Shown: positions 12,108-23,190, numbered from the stretch's first letter. The stretch: 64,000 nt of DNA from Cheiracanthium punctorium (GCA_038373885.1 JAWZYV010006116.1:72001-136000), one strand, 5' to 3'. The notes: generated by a model not told the origin, from the letters alone. Numbers and translations: made by a program.

Positions 12108-13566
12108 TGTGCTGTTATCAAGTTAAATTTTGTTATAATCGTAAAATGAGTTCCTTCATACATAGGTTGTGTTACAAAACTTGGGAGAAACTTTTTTTCA
12201 AAGCTCATAGCTAAGAGAATAAGAATTTATTTCATTTGAAACAAGAATTATTACTATTTGAGGCGTTTCAAAAGTTAGCATCAAACAGAAATTATTTATG
12301 ACACTGTACTTGCTAGTTCATGAAGGAGAAAAGAATATTCTTTGTCATTTTTTCCCCCGTAAATTGTTACATTTAGCATTTTTTTTCTTCTGAAAATTAT
12401 AAATTTGAAAGGTTTTCGTTACGTTATTAATCATAATGGTGGCTGACAAAAACTTGTCAATTTTTTTTCAACTATGGTAAATAAAAATTCATGTCATTTC
12501 GTTACATAAAAAAAAGTTTTTGTTACTTTCAAGAAAAACCTGTCATCTTTGAAAGTATCTGAAATAACTTATACACTGAATCTGCTAGTCATAAAATACA
12601 GGAAACAAATAAATTTGACATTAATTTTTAAAGTTACAAAAAATGGGTAAATAACGGTAGGCAATTTGCTTTATGTTCGAAAACTCCCTTAACACTTACA
12701 TCCGTATTTAAACGTATAATACACTCAGAATTAATGATCGCGTACGCATTTGCATAAACTTAAAGTACCAGTATGTCCGTATTAAGGGCAGACCATATTT
12801 AAACTATTACGGTCAACACATTGTTTTTTAAGCAATAACTACGTATCAATAACTTAAAAAGTACCCCAAACATTTACTAACCAAACAGTTTGAAACTGCG
12901 TGCACAAACACACACACATATGTAGGGTGTCCCAAAAACACTGTCCTAGGCTTTTATTTCTTAACTATTGATCACAGACAAATACAATACATACAAGAAA
13001 TTACAGTGCCATAAAAAAAGGTACATAATTGTATGGTATCCATTAAACTTTTCAGGAGAGTAAATATACGATTAAATACATATTAAATATTTGATTTTTT
13101 TTTCACTGACGGTCCTCGTACAAAAAAAGTCCCAGTTATTAAAATGTTTCTCATATACTAATGAGGTGATGTACAAAATTTGATTATTTCACTATAAAAA
13201 GTGCCGAGAGCTACGAAATTAAATATATGCTGACTGAAACCATTTTTCAATGGCTCTTGAAGGGAAAAAAATCACATCGGATGATAGCATTTTATGGGTT
13301 TTACAATAATTACAATAGAAAACAAGATTAGATAATTAAATAATACTTTTTCTGTTATTGGTGTCGAGTAATTTGTGTAAACATATTTCTGAGCCATTTT
13401 ATGATGAACGGCTGAAACTTTGTCCATCACCTAATTACTGTATGGAGGCACATTTTACTAAGTGCATTTTTTTTCCGGAGGCGTTTAAGAATTGAAATTT
13501 TGTGGTTTTTTAGGAGTCCCGAAAAATATTCTTAATCAATAATTATCTCCCGAGAAATATTTTTAA
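12108..13566. other. AT-rich sequence with an isolated mariner-like terminus
   Basis: At 12924 the sequence AGGGTGTCCCAAAAACAC resembles a mariner terminal repeat preceded by a short CA repeat, but no inverted partner was found. No gene recognised. Confidence 0.4.
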
Positions 13567-13646
13567 TCAATACCCATGGGCGTAACTTGGGCTTCGAAAC
13601 TGCGGGGGCAAAAGTCATTTTAAATGAAAGTCCATGTATGCGTGCC

Positions 13647-13648
<2 letters not shown>

Positions 13649-13681
<33 letters not shown>

Positions 13682-13705
13682 GCATATATATATATATATA
13701 TATAA
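13649..13705. repeat. (CA)n-(TA)n microsatellite
   Basis: A run of CA dinucleotides changes directly into a run of TA dinucleotides. Confidence 0.95.
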
Positions 13706-13840
13706 ACTATAAATTCGGTGTTTGAGCCTCGTCAGGAGAGACCCCCTGAACCCCCCTAATTTTTTAGTTTCATTATTGCCATATTAAAACGATATTAATT
13801 GACTATGTCATTTTATCTCTCACTCCTTTTTCGTTTTATT

Positions 13841-14086
13841 TTATTCTTCCTTTACATTTATTTCATCGACTGGAAGTAGGAGGGCTTCCTGATCTTTCCT
13901 TGCAATTGGAAACGTGGGTCGATGATAACTGAAGTAACTTATATAATTTTTAGTATCTATCTTAACACTCCAAAAATTTTGATTTTCGTTATTTGATATC
14001 GTTGAGAAAGCTTGAGGCGAGTAGGGTTGCTGTATTTCGCCTGGTAACCCTATTGGCGAGTCATCGAGAGTGGATAAGAATCCCAA
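13841..14086 (-). pseudogene. Unclear remnant downstream of copia gag; possible endonuclease tail
   Basis: Open frame of 81 codons on the minus strand immediately after the gag relic. The segment AFSTISNNENQNFW resembles the gag-protease junction of copia elements (AF.T...... W), but the DSGA protease motif does not follow. Instead the frame reads TKNYISYFSYHRPTFPI, which resembles the C-terminal end of endonuclease/exonuclease domains seen in Helitron-like elements. It may be a deletion junction or a chimera. No function is claimed. Confidence 0.35.
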
Positions 14087-14101
14087 GCTGTTAGGCTTAT
14101 G

Positions 14102-14876
14102 TTAAAAATTATTCTTTTTTCCACTTTCACATTCGCTAGCCCAGTGCCCGATGCGTTTACACCTTTTACAAGTTATTCTTGATGCATCCTTAATTTTATG
14201 AGTCGGCTGGCCCGAGTATTTTCCATAATTTTTATTTTTAGAAGCAGGTTTTCTAGGAGCAGCCACGAAAGCACCTGAGTCTTCCGCTTGTCTATCATCG
14301 TTACGCCTGGCATGTGATTCTGAGTATTTTTGGCTTCGGAAGCTCATCTCTTGATTCCATAGCACATCGGAAATTGTCGAAAGTAGAAGGGAGGCTATAT
14401 AACAGCATTACAGTCAGCAAGTCGTCGTCTATTTTAATATCCATTTCTGAAAGTCTGACCATTATGTCGAAGAATTTTCTCAAATGGTCGTGAATTCCTT
14501 TAGACGAGTCGGGTATCTTATATTGAATTAAAGATTTCATTAATGCAGCTTTACGAGCAGGTCCTTTTACTGATAGATTTCTCCCAGTTTTATCGAGACA
14601 TCTGATGAAGTGTCACAATTTTTTATTTGTTTGAGTTCAGATGGCGATATACATAGAATTATATCTGCTTTTGCTTTTTCGTCCATTTGGAATTTGGACC
14701 CACGTATCGAACTCTTCTTGCGATTTTTCGTCATTTTCCAAAACTTCAGGTTTAGGCTTTGACCCTGATGCATAAATCCAGGCATCATTCTTTATTAAAA
14801 GCGCTTTCATTTGCATTTTCCATGTTTCGTAATCATCTTGATTCAGCGTTTCAATCCGCCAAGTTCCAGTCGCCAT
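14102..14876 (-). pseudogene. gag: Copia (Ty1/copia) retrotransposon gag pseudogene
   Basis: Starting at the ATG complementary to 14874-14876 the product begins MATGTWRIETLNQDDYETWK, a typical copia gag start (L....Y..W...M...L). Homology continues through successive frames with FDTWVQ, KADIILCISPSELKQIKN, LRKFFDIMVRLSEMDIKIDD, LLYSLPSTFDNF and finally a CCHC zinc knuckle CKRCKRIGHWASEC (C-x2-C-x4-H-x4-C) that binds RNA. At least three frameshifts separate these blocks (14102-14365, 14301-14540, 14567-14788 and 14637-14876 are in different frames), so it is dead. No integrase or reverse transcriptase follows, so most of pol has been deleted. Confidence 0.93.
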
Positions 14877-14942
14877 TTTGAGGATGAATGATGAAGCCTT
14901 GAAACGAACGTTAAAAATCAGCAAATAAATAAATTAATCCAT

Positions 14943-14957
14943 CTGGTGTCCATAACC
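14943..14957 (-). promoter_or_regulatory. Copia-type primer binding site
   Basis: The minus strand reads GGTTATGGACACCAG, about 70 bp upstream of the gag ATG. Drosophila copia uses GGTTATGGGCCCAG, complementary to the anticodon region of a cleaved initiator tRNA-Met. The match here is close but altered in the middle. Its position between the LTR-like sequence and gag supports the call. Confidence 0.65.
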
Positions 14958-14965
14958 TTTTAGAA

Positions 14966-15097
14966 ATGTTAGCAGAGTTATGGCACAAACATAGTAAACG
15001 TGGGAACATAACATTTTATTAGAACGGAAGAAACAGGTACATCACATAACAACGTAACATCAAGAGGAAAAAAGTATATATTTGTTTGTGTTTGTGA
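14966..15097 (-). mobile_element. Probable copia 5' LTR remnant
   Basis: On the minus strand this lies directly upstream of the primer site. It includes an AATAAAA polyadenylation-like signal (complement near 15011-15017) followed by TGTTATG and ends near CTGCTAACA, a plausible LTR 3' end. The second LTR is not present, so the exact borders are not fixed. Sequence of the family II SINE follows at 15098. Confidence 0.45.
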
Positions 15098-15180
15098 GAT
15101 TACTGCGGATTAGCTACGCGTGGGCTCTAGGCCGATGGGTGGGGTGCCCTCCGAGGGGGGTCTTTCTAAGTGCGCGAGCT
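15098..15180 (-). repeat. SINE-like repeat family II, 3' fragment
   Basis: Shares GCGGATTAGCTACGCGTGGG-type sequence, CTAGGCCGATGGGTGGGGTG and CCTCCGAGGGGGGTC with the copies at 35608, 37970, 41490 and 62110. Only the 3' part is present. Confidence 0.7.
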
Positions 15181-15300
15181 CAGTTAAGTTACAGTTAAGT
15201 AGATAAATTTTTATTGTGGGATACAGAATTCAGGAGGATAAGACTTTGCACAATAAAAAAATAAACAATTCCAATACTCAACGATTTATTCTTACTTTTA

Positions 15301-15478
15301 TGTAGCATTTTTAGCTGCCAACCTTCGCGATTTCTTCGAAAGATTTCCCACCACAATTTTTAAACAGTTTTGTTGTACCTTAAATTTTTGGCGTTATTTT
15401 AAGTATGAATCGATAGGTAAAAATTAGTGGTGGGAAATCTCCCGAAGAAATCGGGAAAGTTGGCAGCTATGCCACTGG
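15301..15478. repeat. Palindromic hAT-like MITE
   Basis: The inverted arms TAGCTGCCAACCTTCGCGAT... (left) and ...ATCGGGAAAGTTGGCAGCTA (right) share AGATTTCCCACCAC. The right end is CAGCTATGCCACTG, that is, inverted CAGTGGCATAGCTG, a hAT-type terminus. The left terminus is degraded and no target duplication is visible. Confidence 0.65.
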
Positions 15479-15860
15479 TATCACTGGGGACCGAATCAGC
15501 TTTTAGCGGTAGAATCTGTGTGTACGTCCAAAACAAAGTTCATTGGAAGGATTGGAAATTGCAAATCTATGTGTTCACTACAAAAAGAAAACTCCACAGC
15601 CACTGGACATTAGCAGGGCTTGACTGTCAAGAAACATTTGATGGTCAAAAACTGAAGCGGCCGAATTTGATTTTCAAAGGGTCTTTCCAATGAGTAAGGA
15701 GATGCATCATTTTTAATTTAAACAAAACTACATTTTCCCCCTCAAAGCGCAACTGTAATGGATGTCTGTCTTTTCCTTAATGAATTCCTGACAAAAAACC
15801 CAAATGATCAGGACATTGTAGTATTTTCTCCAGACTAATACTTTATTTAAAATTTGAATC

Positions 15861-17149
15861 ACGGAAAAAAGCGCACCTGGGAAAAAAGCGCACCGGAAAA
15901 AGCGCACCGGAAAAAAGCACACAATATTGAATGGGTTTGTATTTTGTGAAGAGAAGAGGGGGGGGGGCATGAAAAAAAAATGTGAGGAACAAGTGGGCGT
16001 CCAAAAGGGCGTAAACAGAGGTACATTAGTGTATTTTGTATTTATCTCTATTGAAAATTGTCATTCAGACAACATTTCCAAGAACAGTGGCCTGATTTGT
16101 AAGTATATAGTATGACTCTCCTACACTCTACAGAAGATCCTACAGATTCTACAGACATGGGCGCCGGCAGCATAGGGCAAGTGGGGGGGGGCAATACCCC
16201 CCCGGATTTTTGTATGCAGTGTTTTCCCTTGCTTTTTTGCTCTTTCCAACATGGTAACCCAGCATGGAAGTAGTCTTTGGTCCCCCCTTGAGTAGTCTTT
16301 GCCCCCCTCTGAAGTAGTCTTTGTCCCCCTGGGAAATATTCTGCCGGCGCCCATGTCTACAGAAACTCCTTGTTTCAGATTAAAGAATAAATAGAAAATA
16401 AACATGCCCCCCCTCCCCCCCACACACAGAGAGATTGTCATGCTATTTGTTTTAGATTTTTAAACAAATTATTGTTTAACTGATTTTGGTACGAAATTGG
16501 GGAGGCATAGGGAGATACGTGCCCCCCCAATCATTTCAACACTACCATAGATTTTCCCCTATTTGTTTTGATAGAAATGATTTCATCCATTCTGTAGATG
16601 TATTCGGATATTTCCCTCGGAAGAAGGACCCCTTCACCCATCGCAACCCCTGTTTTAAACCCCGAGTTTTAGTGACCGGATGTGTTATCCGTCATTCATC
16701 AACCCGCGACGAAGAAAGAGAGTATATTCCTTCACACTGCCTACCCTCTTCTCCCGGGGCTATTTCTGATAACACACAGTTCTTTCTTTGTACTTCTTGG
16801 AAAAACGTGAACGTGACCTTGACAAACACCTTGAACACTCAGTACACAATTGAATGCCCTCACCTCCCTCCTCCCTCTTCCTCCAGTATTTAACTGAAGG
16901 CTAAGTGAAAATACAAGTGTTTCTATTGGGGGGGCATTCAGAGTATGAAGCATGCTAGTGTAAAAATGATTAAAAAAAATTCACTTCACCAAAAGGCGGT
17001 CTTTCGGATGCCCACTCCTTCCTTACACCCCCCCCTCCCCACACACACACATACTCATCCAAAAAAATAAACCCCTTCAATATTGTGCCCTTTTTTCCGG
17101 TGCGCTTTTTTCCGGGTGCGCTTTTTTCTGGTGCGCTTTTTTCCGCCCA
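15861..17149. mobile_element. Element with terminal inverted repeats made of tandem GGAAAAAAGCGCACC units
   Basis: The left end holds four head-to-tail copies of a GGAAAAAAGCGCACC-type unit followed by CACAATATTGAA (15861-15931). The right end holds four units in the opposite orientation preceded by TTCAATATTGTG (17077-17149). The symmetry extends inward for about 25 bp more (GAATGGGTTTGTATTTT versus GAAGGGGTTTATTTTTT). The interior is 1.1 kb of mostly G/C-run-rich sequence with a nested 200-bp MITE. The 135-codon frame at 16486-16893 has no recognisable motif. The element type is not one I recognise. Confidence 0.75.
16156..16355. mobile_element. 200-bp MITE with CATGGGCGCCGGCAG ends, copy 1
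   Basis: The left terminus CATGGGCGCCGGCAG and right terminus CTGCCGGCGCCCATG are perfect inverted repeats. An exact 8-bp direct repeat TCTACAGA flanks it (16148-16155 and 16356-16363). A second copy lies at 27675-27827. It is inserted inside the tandem-repeat-ended element. Eight-bp duplication points to a hAT-like enzyme. Confidence 0.93.
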
Positions 17150-17559
17150 CCTTAAAGTTTACCGATTTGACACGAAGATTACGAAAACTACTTACCTGTA
17201 CTCATACACAAAACAAGTTAATATTTCACTGCAAGATACAGATATTCGGCTGGTAAAATTCATTTAACTTAACCAAACTTGACACACAGACATCATTTAC
17301 CTATTTAGCTTAGCTCTTTGTAATCCATTCTTTGCAGCTCATTCAATAATCCCTCCATCACTCTCCCCCATTTAAGTGAACACAGGTGTGACGGATTTTT
17401 GAGTTAACGGGAGATAAAGGGCCGCGTTCGGCATTTAAATAACTTCAATTTTTCACAGAATCTTAATGGTCATTTTCTCCCCTCTCCGTGGTTTTGTTCG
17501 ACTTTTCTTTGCCCCTTCTGGCAACATCTTGCTTGTTTATCTCTTTTCAGTTCCCTGTG

Positions 17560-17625
17560 TTCCTTGCGACGAAGGGCTTGGACTGATGAAGGCCAAAACA
17601 ATTTTTGGTCGAAACGTGCGTATCT
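17560..17625 (+). ncRNA. Hammerhead-ribozyme-like motif (candidate)
   Basis: The sequence GGACTGATGA is followed by a stem GGCCAAAA / TTTTGGTC (8 pairs including one G-U) with a short loop, then GAAAC. After this comes ACG-TG-CGT, a minimal stem III, and an A in the cleavage position. This reproduces the hammerhead core order CUGAUGA - stem II - GAAA - stem III. One extra A lies between CUGAUGA and stem II, and stem I pairs weakly (GGA/UCU only). Hammerheads are known in Penelope-like retroelements. Read as a candidate or decayed copy. Confidence 0.4.
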
Positions 17626-19380
17626 TTTTACCTATAACATCTTATGTGTGTTTTTTACAAAGTTTTTTATTTACTTCATTTTATGCCTTGTTAAAAAGCC
17701 GCTTTTCTTGCGAGATTTGAAAAACATTACAATGAAACTAATTGCACTGCACATTTTCTATTTTCTGTAACCTCTCTTCCCGCGGCACTTTCTTGAATGT
17801 TAGCGACCTGTTAAATTTACAGCATTCTGAGCTCAATGTTCGTGTTTTTCCTTCACTCGGACAGAAAATTAAAAATTTTTAAGAGTCCAGTACGTTATTT
17901 TTATTTATTTATTTTATCTTTTATTTTTTTTTTGGGGGGGGGGGTGGTATTGTAAATATTTTTAGAAAAGTAATGTGGAAAAAGATATTTAATTTGAGGA
18001 GCTGGAACGACTTTTAACGTGATTTCATTAACCAAAAGCTCAGCATAAGCGGGGGACAGCGGTCGATACAAACAAAAATTGGGTCCGTTTTGTGGCCCTG
18101 TCACAAAATTACAATCGATTTAAACGGAACCCCTTCACAAAAATACAGTCGATTAAAACTGCCCATTGACATTTTACCCTACATTTTAATGTGTTTCATC
18201 AATTAACAAAAAAAAGTGTCTTTTATTAAAATTTGGTTTAAAAATTCACAAAAATAAGTGGGTATATAAATTAGGTGAATGTACATATACTATGTCATAA
18301 AGAAAATTAATATTCTGAGATATTTTCTTAGCTAGATTTTTAAACGAATTTTATGAAATGCTAGAAAGTAGATTTATATGCACTTCGGCAGATCGTTATA
18401 AACAATAGCTGTGAAGGTTCCCCTTCTGTGCGGAACGTTGCTTCTCCGTATTGCTCGGGAGCAACGCTGTTAATAGGAAGTAAGGAGGTGATTTGTTGCT
18501 GTATTTTGCATGAAAATCTAAAAGGGTTAAAGGTATCGAAATACTGACTTAGATAGTACTGCAACTAGAGTTTACGTCTCTCACGACGAACCATCTAGAA
18601 CGGCTCCCTCCTGTGAAAACATAACTTATTTTGGAGCCTACTAACAAGTCTGGGGCACGTGCCCCTAGTTGTCCCTGGCAGCAGATAGAAATCATAAAAT
18701 CGCAGATCGTTTATTGTTCTCTTAAACTGCGTCGCATTTGAATTCGCAATTAGCCGTCTGTCAAGTCAAGTAAGTTGGGCACGATCATAAAAGTGTATTG
18801 TCTCTCTGCTACTGACCTTCAAACACCAAAATTAGGTTCACTAAAATATAAATGAGAAACTGGACCCAACCTGTGACAGGGCACTCAAGGGGGGGGGGTA
18901 AGCGGGGACAAGCACCGGGTGACATTCTAAAAGGAATGCCAAAATCAGTTATAGTTTCTTGGGATGGGGCGCGGCTGCATGCGAGGGGGCACACACGACA
19001 CTAATTATGGTTTGCCTCGGGTGACATAAACTCTAATTGCGGCATTGCCTGTGAAAATGACCTCTTTTTGCCACTATTTACAGCAACAGGTCTTTTTTTC
19101 TAACGCTGAACAAATGATTTCAGACAAGTTTAAAATCGCTGCCCCTTGATTTTTGTGTTCCTTAGAAATTATCTAGCTTGGCCGTTTGGTAGAATCTGCC
19201 ATCGTTCCTCTTGGGTTGAAAAGCTTCTGTGACTCTATTCTTTTGTTGATTTTTGCAGGGGAAATTTTTTTTTAAGAATCTGATAGTATATTTGGGTTAT
19301 AAATGCATGATTTGTGTTCAAAATCATAACTTTGCCCCCTGACTTTTTAGACTAGGGGGGCAATTTTTACAACTGCAGGG
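17626..19380. other. Interior of the composite element, no gene recognised
   Basis: AT-rich with several G/C runs (17934-17943, 18888-18898). An inverted pair TTGTGGCCCTGTCACA (about 18094) and TGTGACAGGGCAC (about 18871) hints at another decayed hAT-like insertion between them. No coding sequence recognised. Confidence 0.4.
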
Positions 19381-19425
19381 GCAATTGCCCCCCTTGCCTC
19401 CCCAGATTACGCCTATGTCAATACC

Positions 19426-21220
19426 ATAAAATTCTTTATTTTTTACGTAACTCTGCACTTTATTATCTATGATCAATATTCAATGAATAAAAGTTTACGC
19501 CAGTGTTTTAGGGATACCTGTGTGTATGTGTGTGTATTTATGTTCCGTACTTTTATGCCATAAACACTGTAAAAACTTTGAATATTGTCTTTGAAACTGT
19601 AAGAAACCCATTTTACGCAAAAAAATCCTTTCTACTTTTTTTCTTCTCTTAGAAGTTTAAATTGAAGTTAAAAAGAGTTCATTTACTTTTACAAGAAAAG
19701 TTCTCTTTTAGAAGCGCACTAAAGTTTTTAATTACCTTCTAAGAAAGTTTGATTATAGAAGAATATTTGACATTTGCGAATGAGAGAGAGAAAAAAAAAA
19801 TATATGAAAAAAAAAGCAGTTTAACTTGAAACTTTGTATTCAGAGACGTACCTGAAGAAATTTTTCTGGCATTCGTTTTGCTTCTTAAGCATCATTAAAA
19901 ACTGGATACAAGAAATGAAGTCATTTAAGCTGTTATAAATAATGTGAGGAGTTAAAAAAATGAAACTTTAAAGTAAAAAGAAAATTTTCCTGACGCAATG
20001 TACCTAGAGAAATTTGCACGTCTTTTAAATTGCGCTACGTGTAAGCGTATATTTTTGCATAAAAAGGGTATTCGGAAATTTGTTTTTGAAGTTCTGTATA
20101 AATTTGTATTAAAGTGATTACAGAATGCAAACTTTGTGAAACATCTCAAGGGTAATCCTATTATTTTTGAATACAATGTTTTTTTTATGAAGACTTAACA
20201 AAAAATATTATGTACTGTACTAACAATATGCTGACTATTTTAAAGATTTGTCTCAATAAATTTCATTTTTAGTTCTTGAACAAATAATATAAATCTTGCA
20301 AATCGAATTGTTAAAGAAGTTTTTAAAGTAAAATTGGCTTTTGCATGTAAAACTGTCTGACCAATAATGAATGAAGATAAAATAAGCTCACTAAAGTTTA
20401 TCTTTTAATCAAATACCTTTAAACTGTAATCTTTTGTTACGAATTTTCTGGATGATATGCTCTTTTAAACTATATTTAGATTACATTAATATTTTATGCC
20501 AGAAATAGTTAAAATCTGTAATTTTTTCCATGCAATTATGTTATAGTTCTCAAGTTATTGATCTTTAAATTCTCATTGGATAACACCCGGATTGGGGCAT
20601 TTTGACAAATTCAAGTGACTTCACTAGGCTAAGAAAAAATGAGAAATTTATTTTGTGTACCAGATTGTCGATATATCGCGAAAACTCACCAAGCTTCACG
20701 AAAATTCAGCGAGATTTTTAACATGACATCAAAAATCTCTAACACCATTAATGTTATTTTGATTATTGTAGAAAATGAGCAGACAAAAAATGCATTCATG
20801 GAATCAGTGCATGGTGATGTTCTTCAGTTAATGATATGTTGATTAGTTTTATTTTGTTTATTCCTATTAAAATTAAAGATTTGTCAGATCCTTAAAAGTT
20901 AAATCGGCGGATACGGATCTGGAAACTGATAACTTGCTTTTATTTCCGCAGATATAGATACGGATGCTGATCTTTTTGTTTCGATAGAATTAATCCGAAG
21001 AATATATCATCTTGAAGCGATAATCTCATACACTATGTGAGAAACATTCTGCCATAATGATAACGTTCAGATACTGTGTAATGCATATGTTAAAAAAATA
21101 TTTTAGTGGTTAAAATCAAATTTTTAAAAAGCTTAACAGGATATTATGATCTTAACAAGATTATATGTAAACTTTACTACCAAACAAAGTAGGTTTTCTA
21201 ACTTACTGAACCATTTTCTG
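19426..21220. other. AT-rich sequence, no gene recognised
   Basis: About 1.8 kb without recognisable protein motifs. Near 20905-20980 there is a short cluster of GGATACGGATCT / AGATACGGATGCTGATC motifs in partly inverted arrangement, perhaps a decayed MITE. Confidence 0.5.
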
Positions 21221-21227
21221 TACATAG

Positions 21228-21380
21228 AGTGTCCCAAAAATAGCGTCCAAACTCTGCACAGCCTCGGTCGAAGTACATAAAAATTGCCCAAAGAGCTGTA
21301 CCTATACGATCCATAGTTTTCGAGAAAAATAGGAAAACCAAAAGATGACGTCATATCCGGGGCGAGGAACAACAACTAGA
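21228..21380. repeat. Mariner-like terminal fragment
   Basis: Starts GAGTGTCCCAAAAATAGCG, similar in style to mariner termini, and continues to a GATGACGTCATATCCGGGG motif. No inverted partner was identified. Confidence 0.4.
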
Positions 21381-21652
21381 ATTATTTAAATTGGATACTG
21401 GATTACATTGGGGGACTCTGCGTTATGGCTGCTACAATCAGGCACCTATGGATTGCTTTCAAGGAAAACGATTGAAAGAATTGATTTATCGAGTCTTAAT
21501 TACAACAAATAGTGATTCAGTCCTTCCCTTCGTGCTGGTGTATACTTCCTTGACCAGATGGAACGTAAGCAGTTGGCCATTACACTGCGCACGCATGCAA
21601 GCCTCGATATGCGCGGTGGACATTTTGAGCATTTTATGAAAGCATATGCAAA

Positions 21653-21685
<33 letters not shown>

Positions 21686-21714
21686 ATGGTCATGATTACA
21701 ATTAAGGCTCTTTT

Positions 21715-23190
21715 CGTACAGCGGAAATGACGTTTCTGCTTTTTTCTCGCACTTTTCTTGAAAACTACGGGCGATTAGATATGTATCGTTTGCGGACTTA
21801 TGCCTAGGAAATTAGGGAATTGTATCCCACTAAATTTTAAATTTAGTTAACATTTCTACCAAGATATGGCGCTGCAGGCGATCTGTAATAGGTATACTTA
21901 AAACGAAGTATTTCAGCTCGCCATTCCGTAGTTCGTCGTCAAGCTGACAGCGTGTGCCGTTGAGATTGTAAGTCAGCTCTACCAAAATGGTTTCCATAGA
22001 AAATTTCATGTGAGAAACGGACCGTCAGACAATGCAATAAGGACTCTAGTCCAGAAATTCGAACGAACGGGGAGCGTGAATGATGACTCTATTGGAAATG
22101 TCGCCGGGCCATGCCTTTCAATTACAGAGTCGAATGCTGAAGCCGTACAGCAGGTTATCCAACAGCGGCCCCGTACGTCCGTACGCCGTGTTCCATCTTG
22201 TACTGGACTCCGAAGAATGAGGACTCACCGTCTCATGCGCCACAGCCTTCACATGTTCCCGTGCAAAATCCAGACTCACCAACCCCTCAGTCCAAATGCA
22301 CACTATAATTTCGCGAACGTCATCCTGCAACTAGTGGTTGACGGTGAACTCGATGTTGGCAATATAAGGTTCTCAGACGAAGCGTATTTTCACCTCGATG
22401 GCTATGTCAACAAGGAGAACGGGGAAGCGAAAATCCTCATATTGCTGAGCCTTCATCGCTGCATTCACCAAAAATAATGGTATGGGCTGCGGTTTCCTCC
22501 AAAGGAATAATAGGGCCATTTTTTTCGAGAGCAACCGATAAATGTTGTACGATATCTTGGGATTCTGGAAGAATTTGTGTGGATTCATACTGCTTTGGAG
22601 GACTGTTCGAATGCCTCCTGGTTCATGCAAGATGATGCTCGTCCATATCGAACGTCTGCAGTATTTGATTTTTTGAACGAACATTTCAGTGAGCGGGAAA
22701 TTGCCTTGGATTACGACATGCATACAGGAAGTGGCATGGCATGGCCTCCTTATTCACCAGACTTGACGCCCTGCGGCTTTTTTCTTTGGGAGGTACCTGA
22801 AAGATTTGGTATACCGCCAAACTCCACAAACAATTGCGGAGCTGAAGCAGCACATCTGTACTGCATTGAGACAATTCCAAGTGACATGTTTGAACGGATG
22901 TCTGGAAATTTTTGCCTCAGACTGCGCCACGTTGTTGCAGCAAATGGGAGTTATATTGAAAACGTCATTGTTTAGTTTTTTGCAACAGTCCTTGCAAAAT
23001 TTTCATACCGGTGTTAATTTTTCTATAGTTTACAGTGCCACATGTGGCTCAAAATATTAACTAAATTTGAAATTTGGTGGGATAAAATTCCCTGATATCC
23101 TAAGCATAAGGCCGCAAACGATACGTATCTATCGCATTCCGTCTCTTTTTTATTGATTTTCAAAATCCATCAGTCATTTTTGGCACAGCC
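21715..23190 (+). mobile_element. Decayed mariner-superfamily transposon
   Basis: Inverted arms flank a broken transposase. The left block (21771-21850) has ATGTATCGTTTGCGG, CTTATGCCTAGGA, GGGAATTGTATCCCAC and AATTTAGTTAA. The right block (23060-23140) holds the inverse of each with small changes. Outer limits are uncertain because similarity fades beyond about 21715 and 23190. Confidence 0.8.
21953..22975 (+). pseudogene. Mariner-superfamily transposase pseudogene
   Basis: The N-terminal DNA-binding part reads AVEIVSQLYQNGFHRKFHVR and IRTLVQKFERTGSV. The first catalytic Asp block is FSDEAYFHLDGYVNKENG, then a frame break. The second block is WFMQDDARPYRTSAVFDFLN, followed by WPPYSPDLTPCGFFLW. 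In this family the residue after TPC is the third catalytic acid (D); here it is G. A further frame change occurs at about 22790, after which RQTPQTIAELKQHICTALRQF continues in another frame (22806-23060). Frameshifts plus the lost acid make it inactive. Confidence 0.9.

Larger units (their letters stand above)
13575..19417. mobile_element. 5.8-kb composite hAT-like insertion with perfect 8-bp duplication
   Basis: The left terminus CATGGGCGTAACTTGGG (13575) and right terminus CCCAGATTACGCCTATG (ending 19417) are inverted versions of each other, CATRGGCGTAAYYTGGG. They are flanked by an exact 8-bp direct repeat TCAATACC at 13567-13574 and 19418-19425. Such agreement across 5.8 kb is unlikely by chance, so the two ends are read as one element that was later filled by other insertions. 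Inside are a copia relic, a tandem-repeat-ended element, a 200-bp MITE and a hammerhead-like motif. No transposase of its own was recognised. Confidence 0.8.

Noticed and set aside
12924..13500. AGGGTGTCCCAAAAACAC as a mariner element
   Set aside because: No inverted partner end and no transposase sequence found, so it is not listed as an element.
16486..16893. 135-codon frame inside the tandem-repeat-ended element
   Set aside because: It opens at a non-ATG triplet, translates homopolymer C runs as proline and shows no domain. The minus strand carries an equally open frame.
20639..20842. 67-codon frame MRNLFCVPDCRYIAKTHQ
   Set aside because: Short, no motif, no splice context; not distinguishable from chance.
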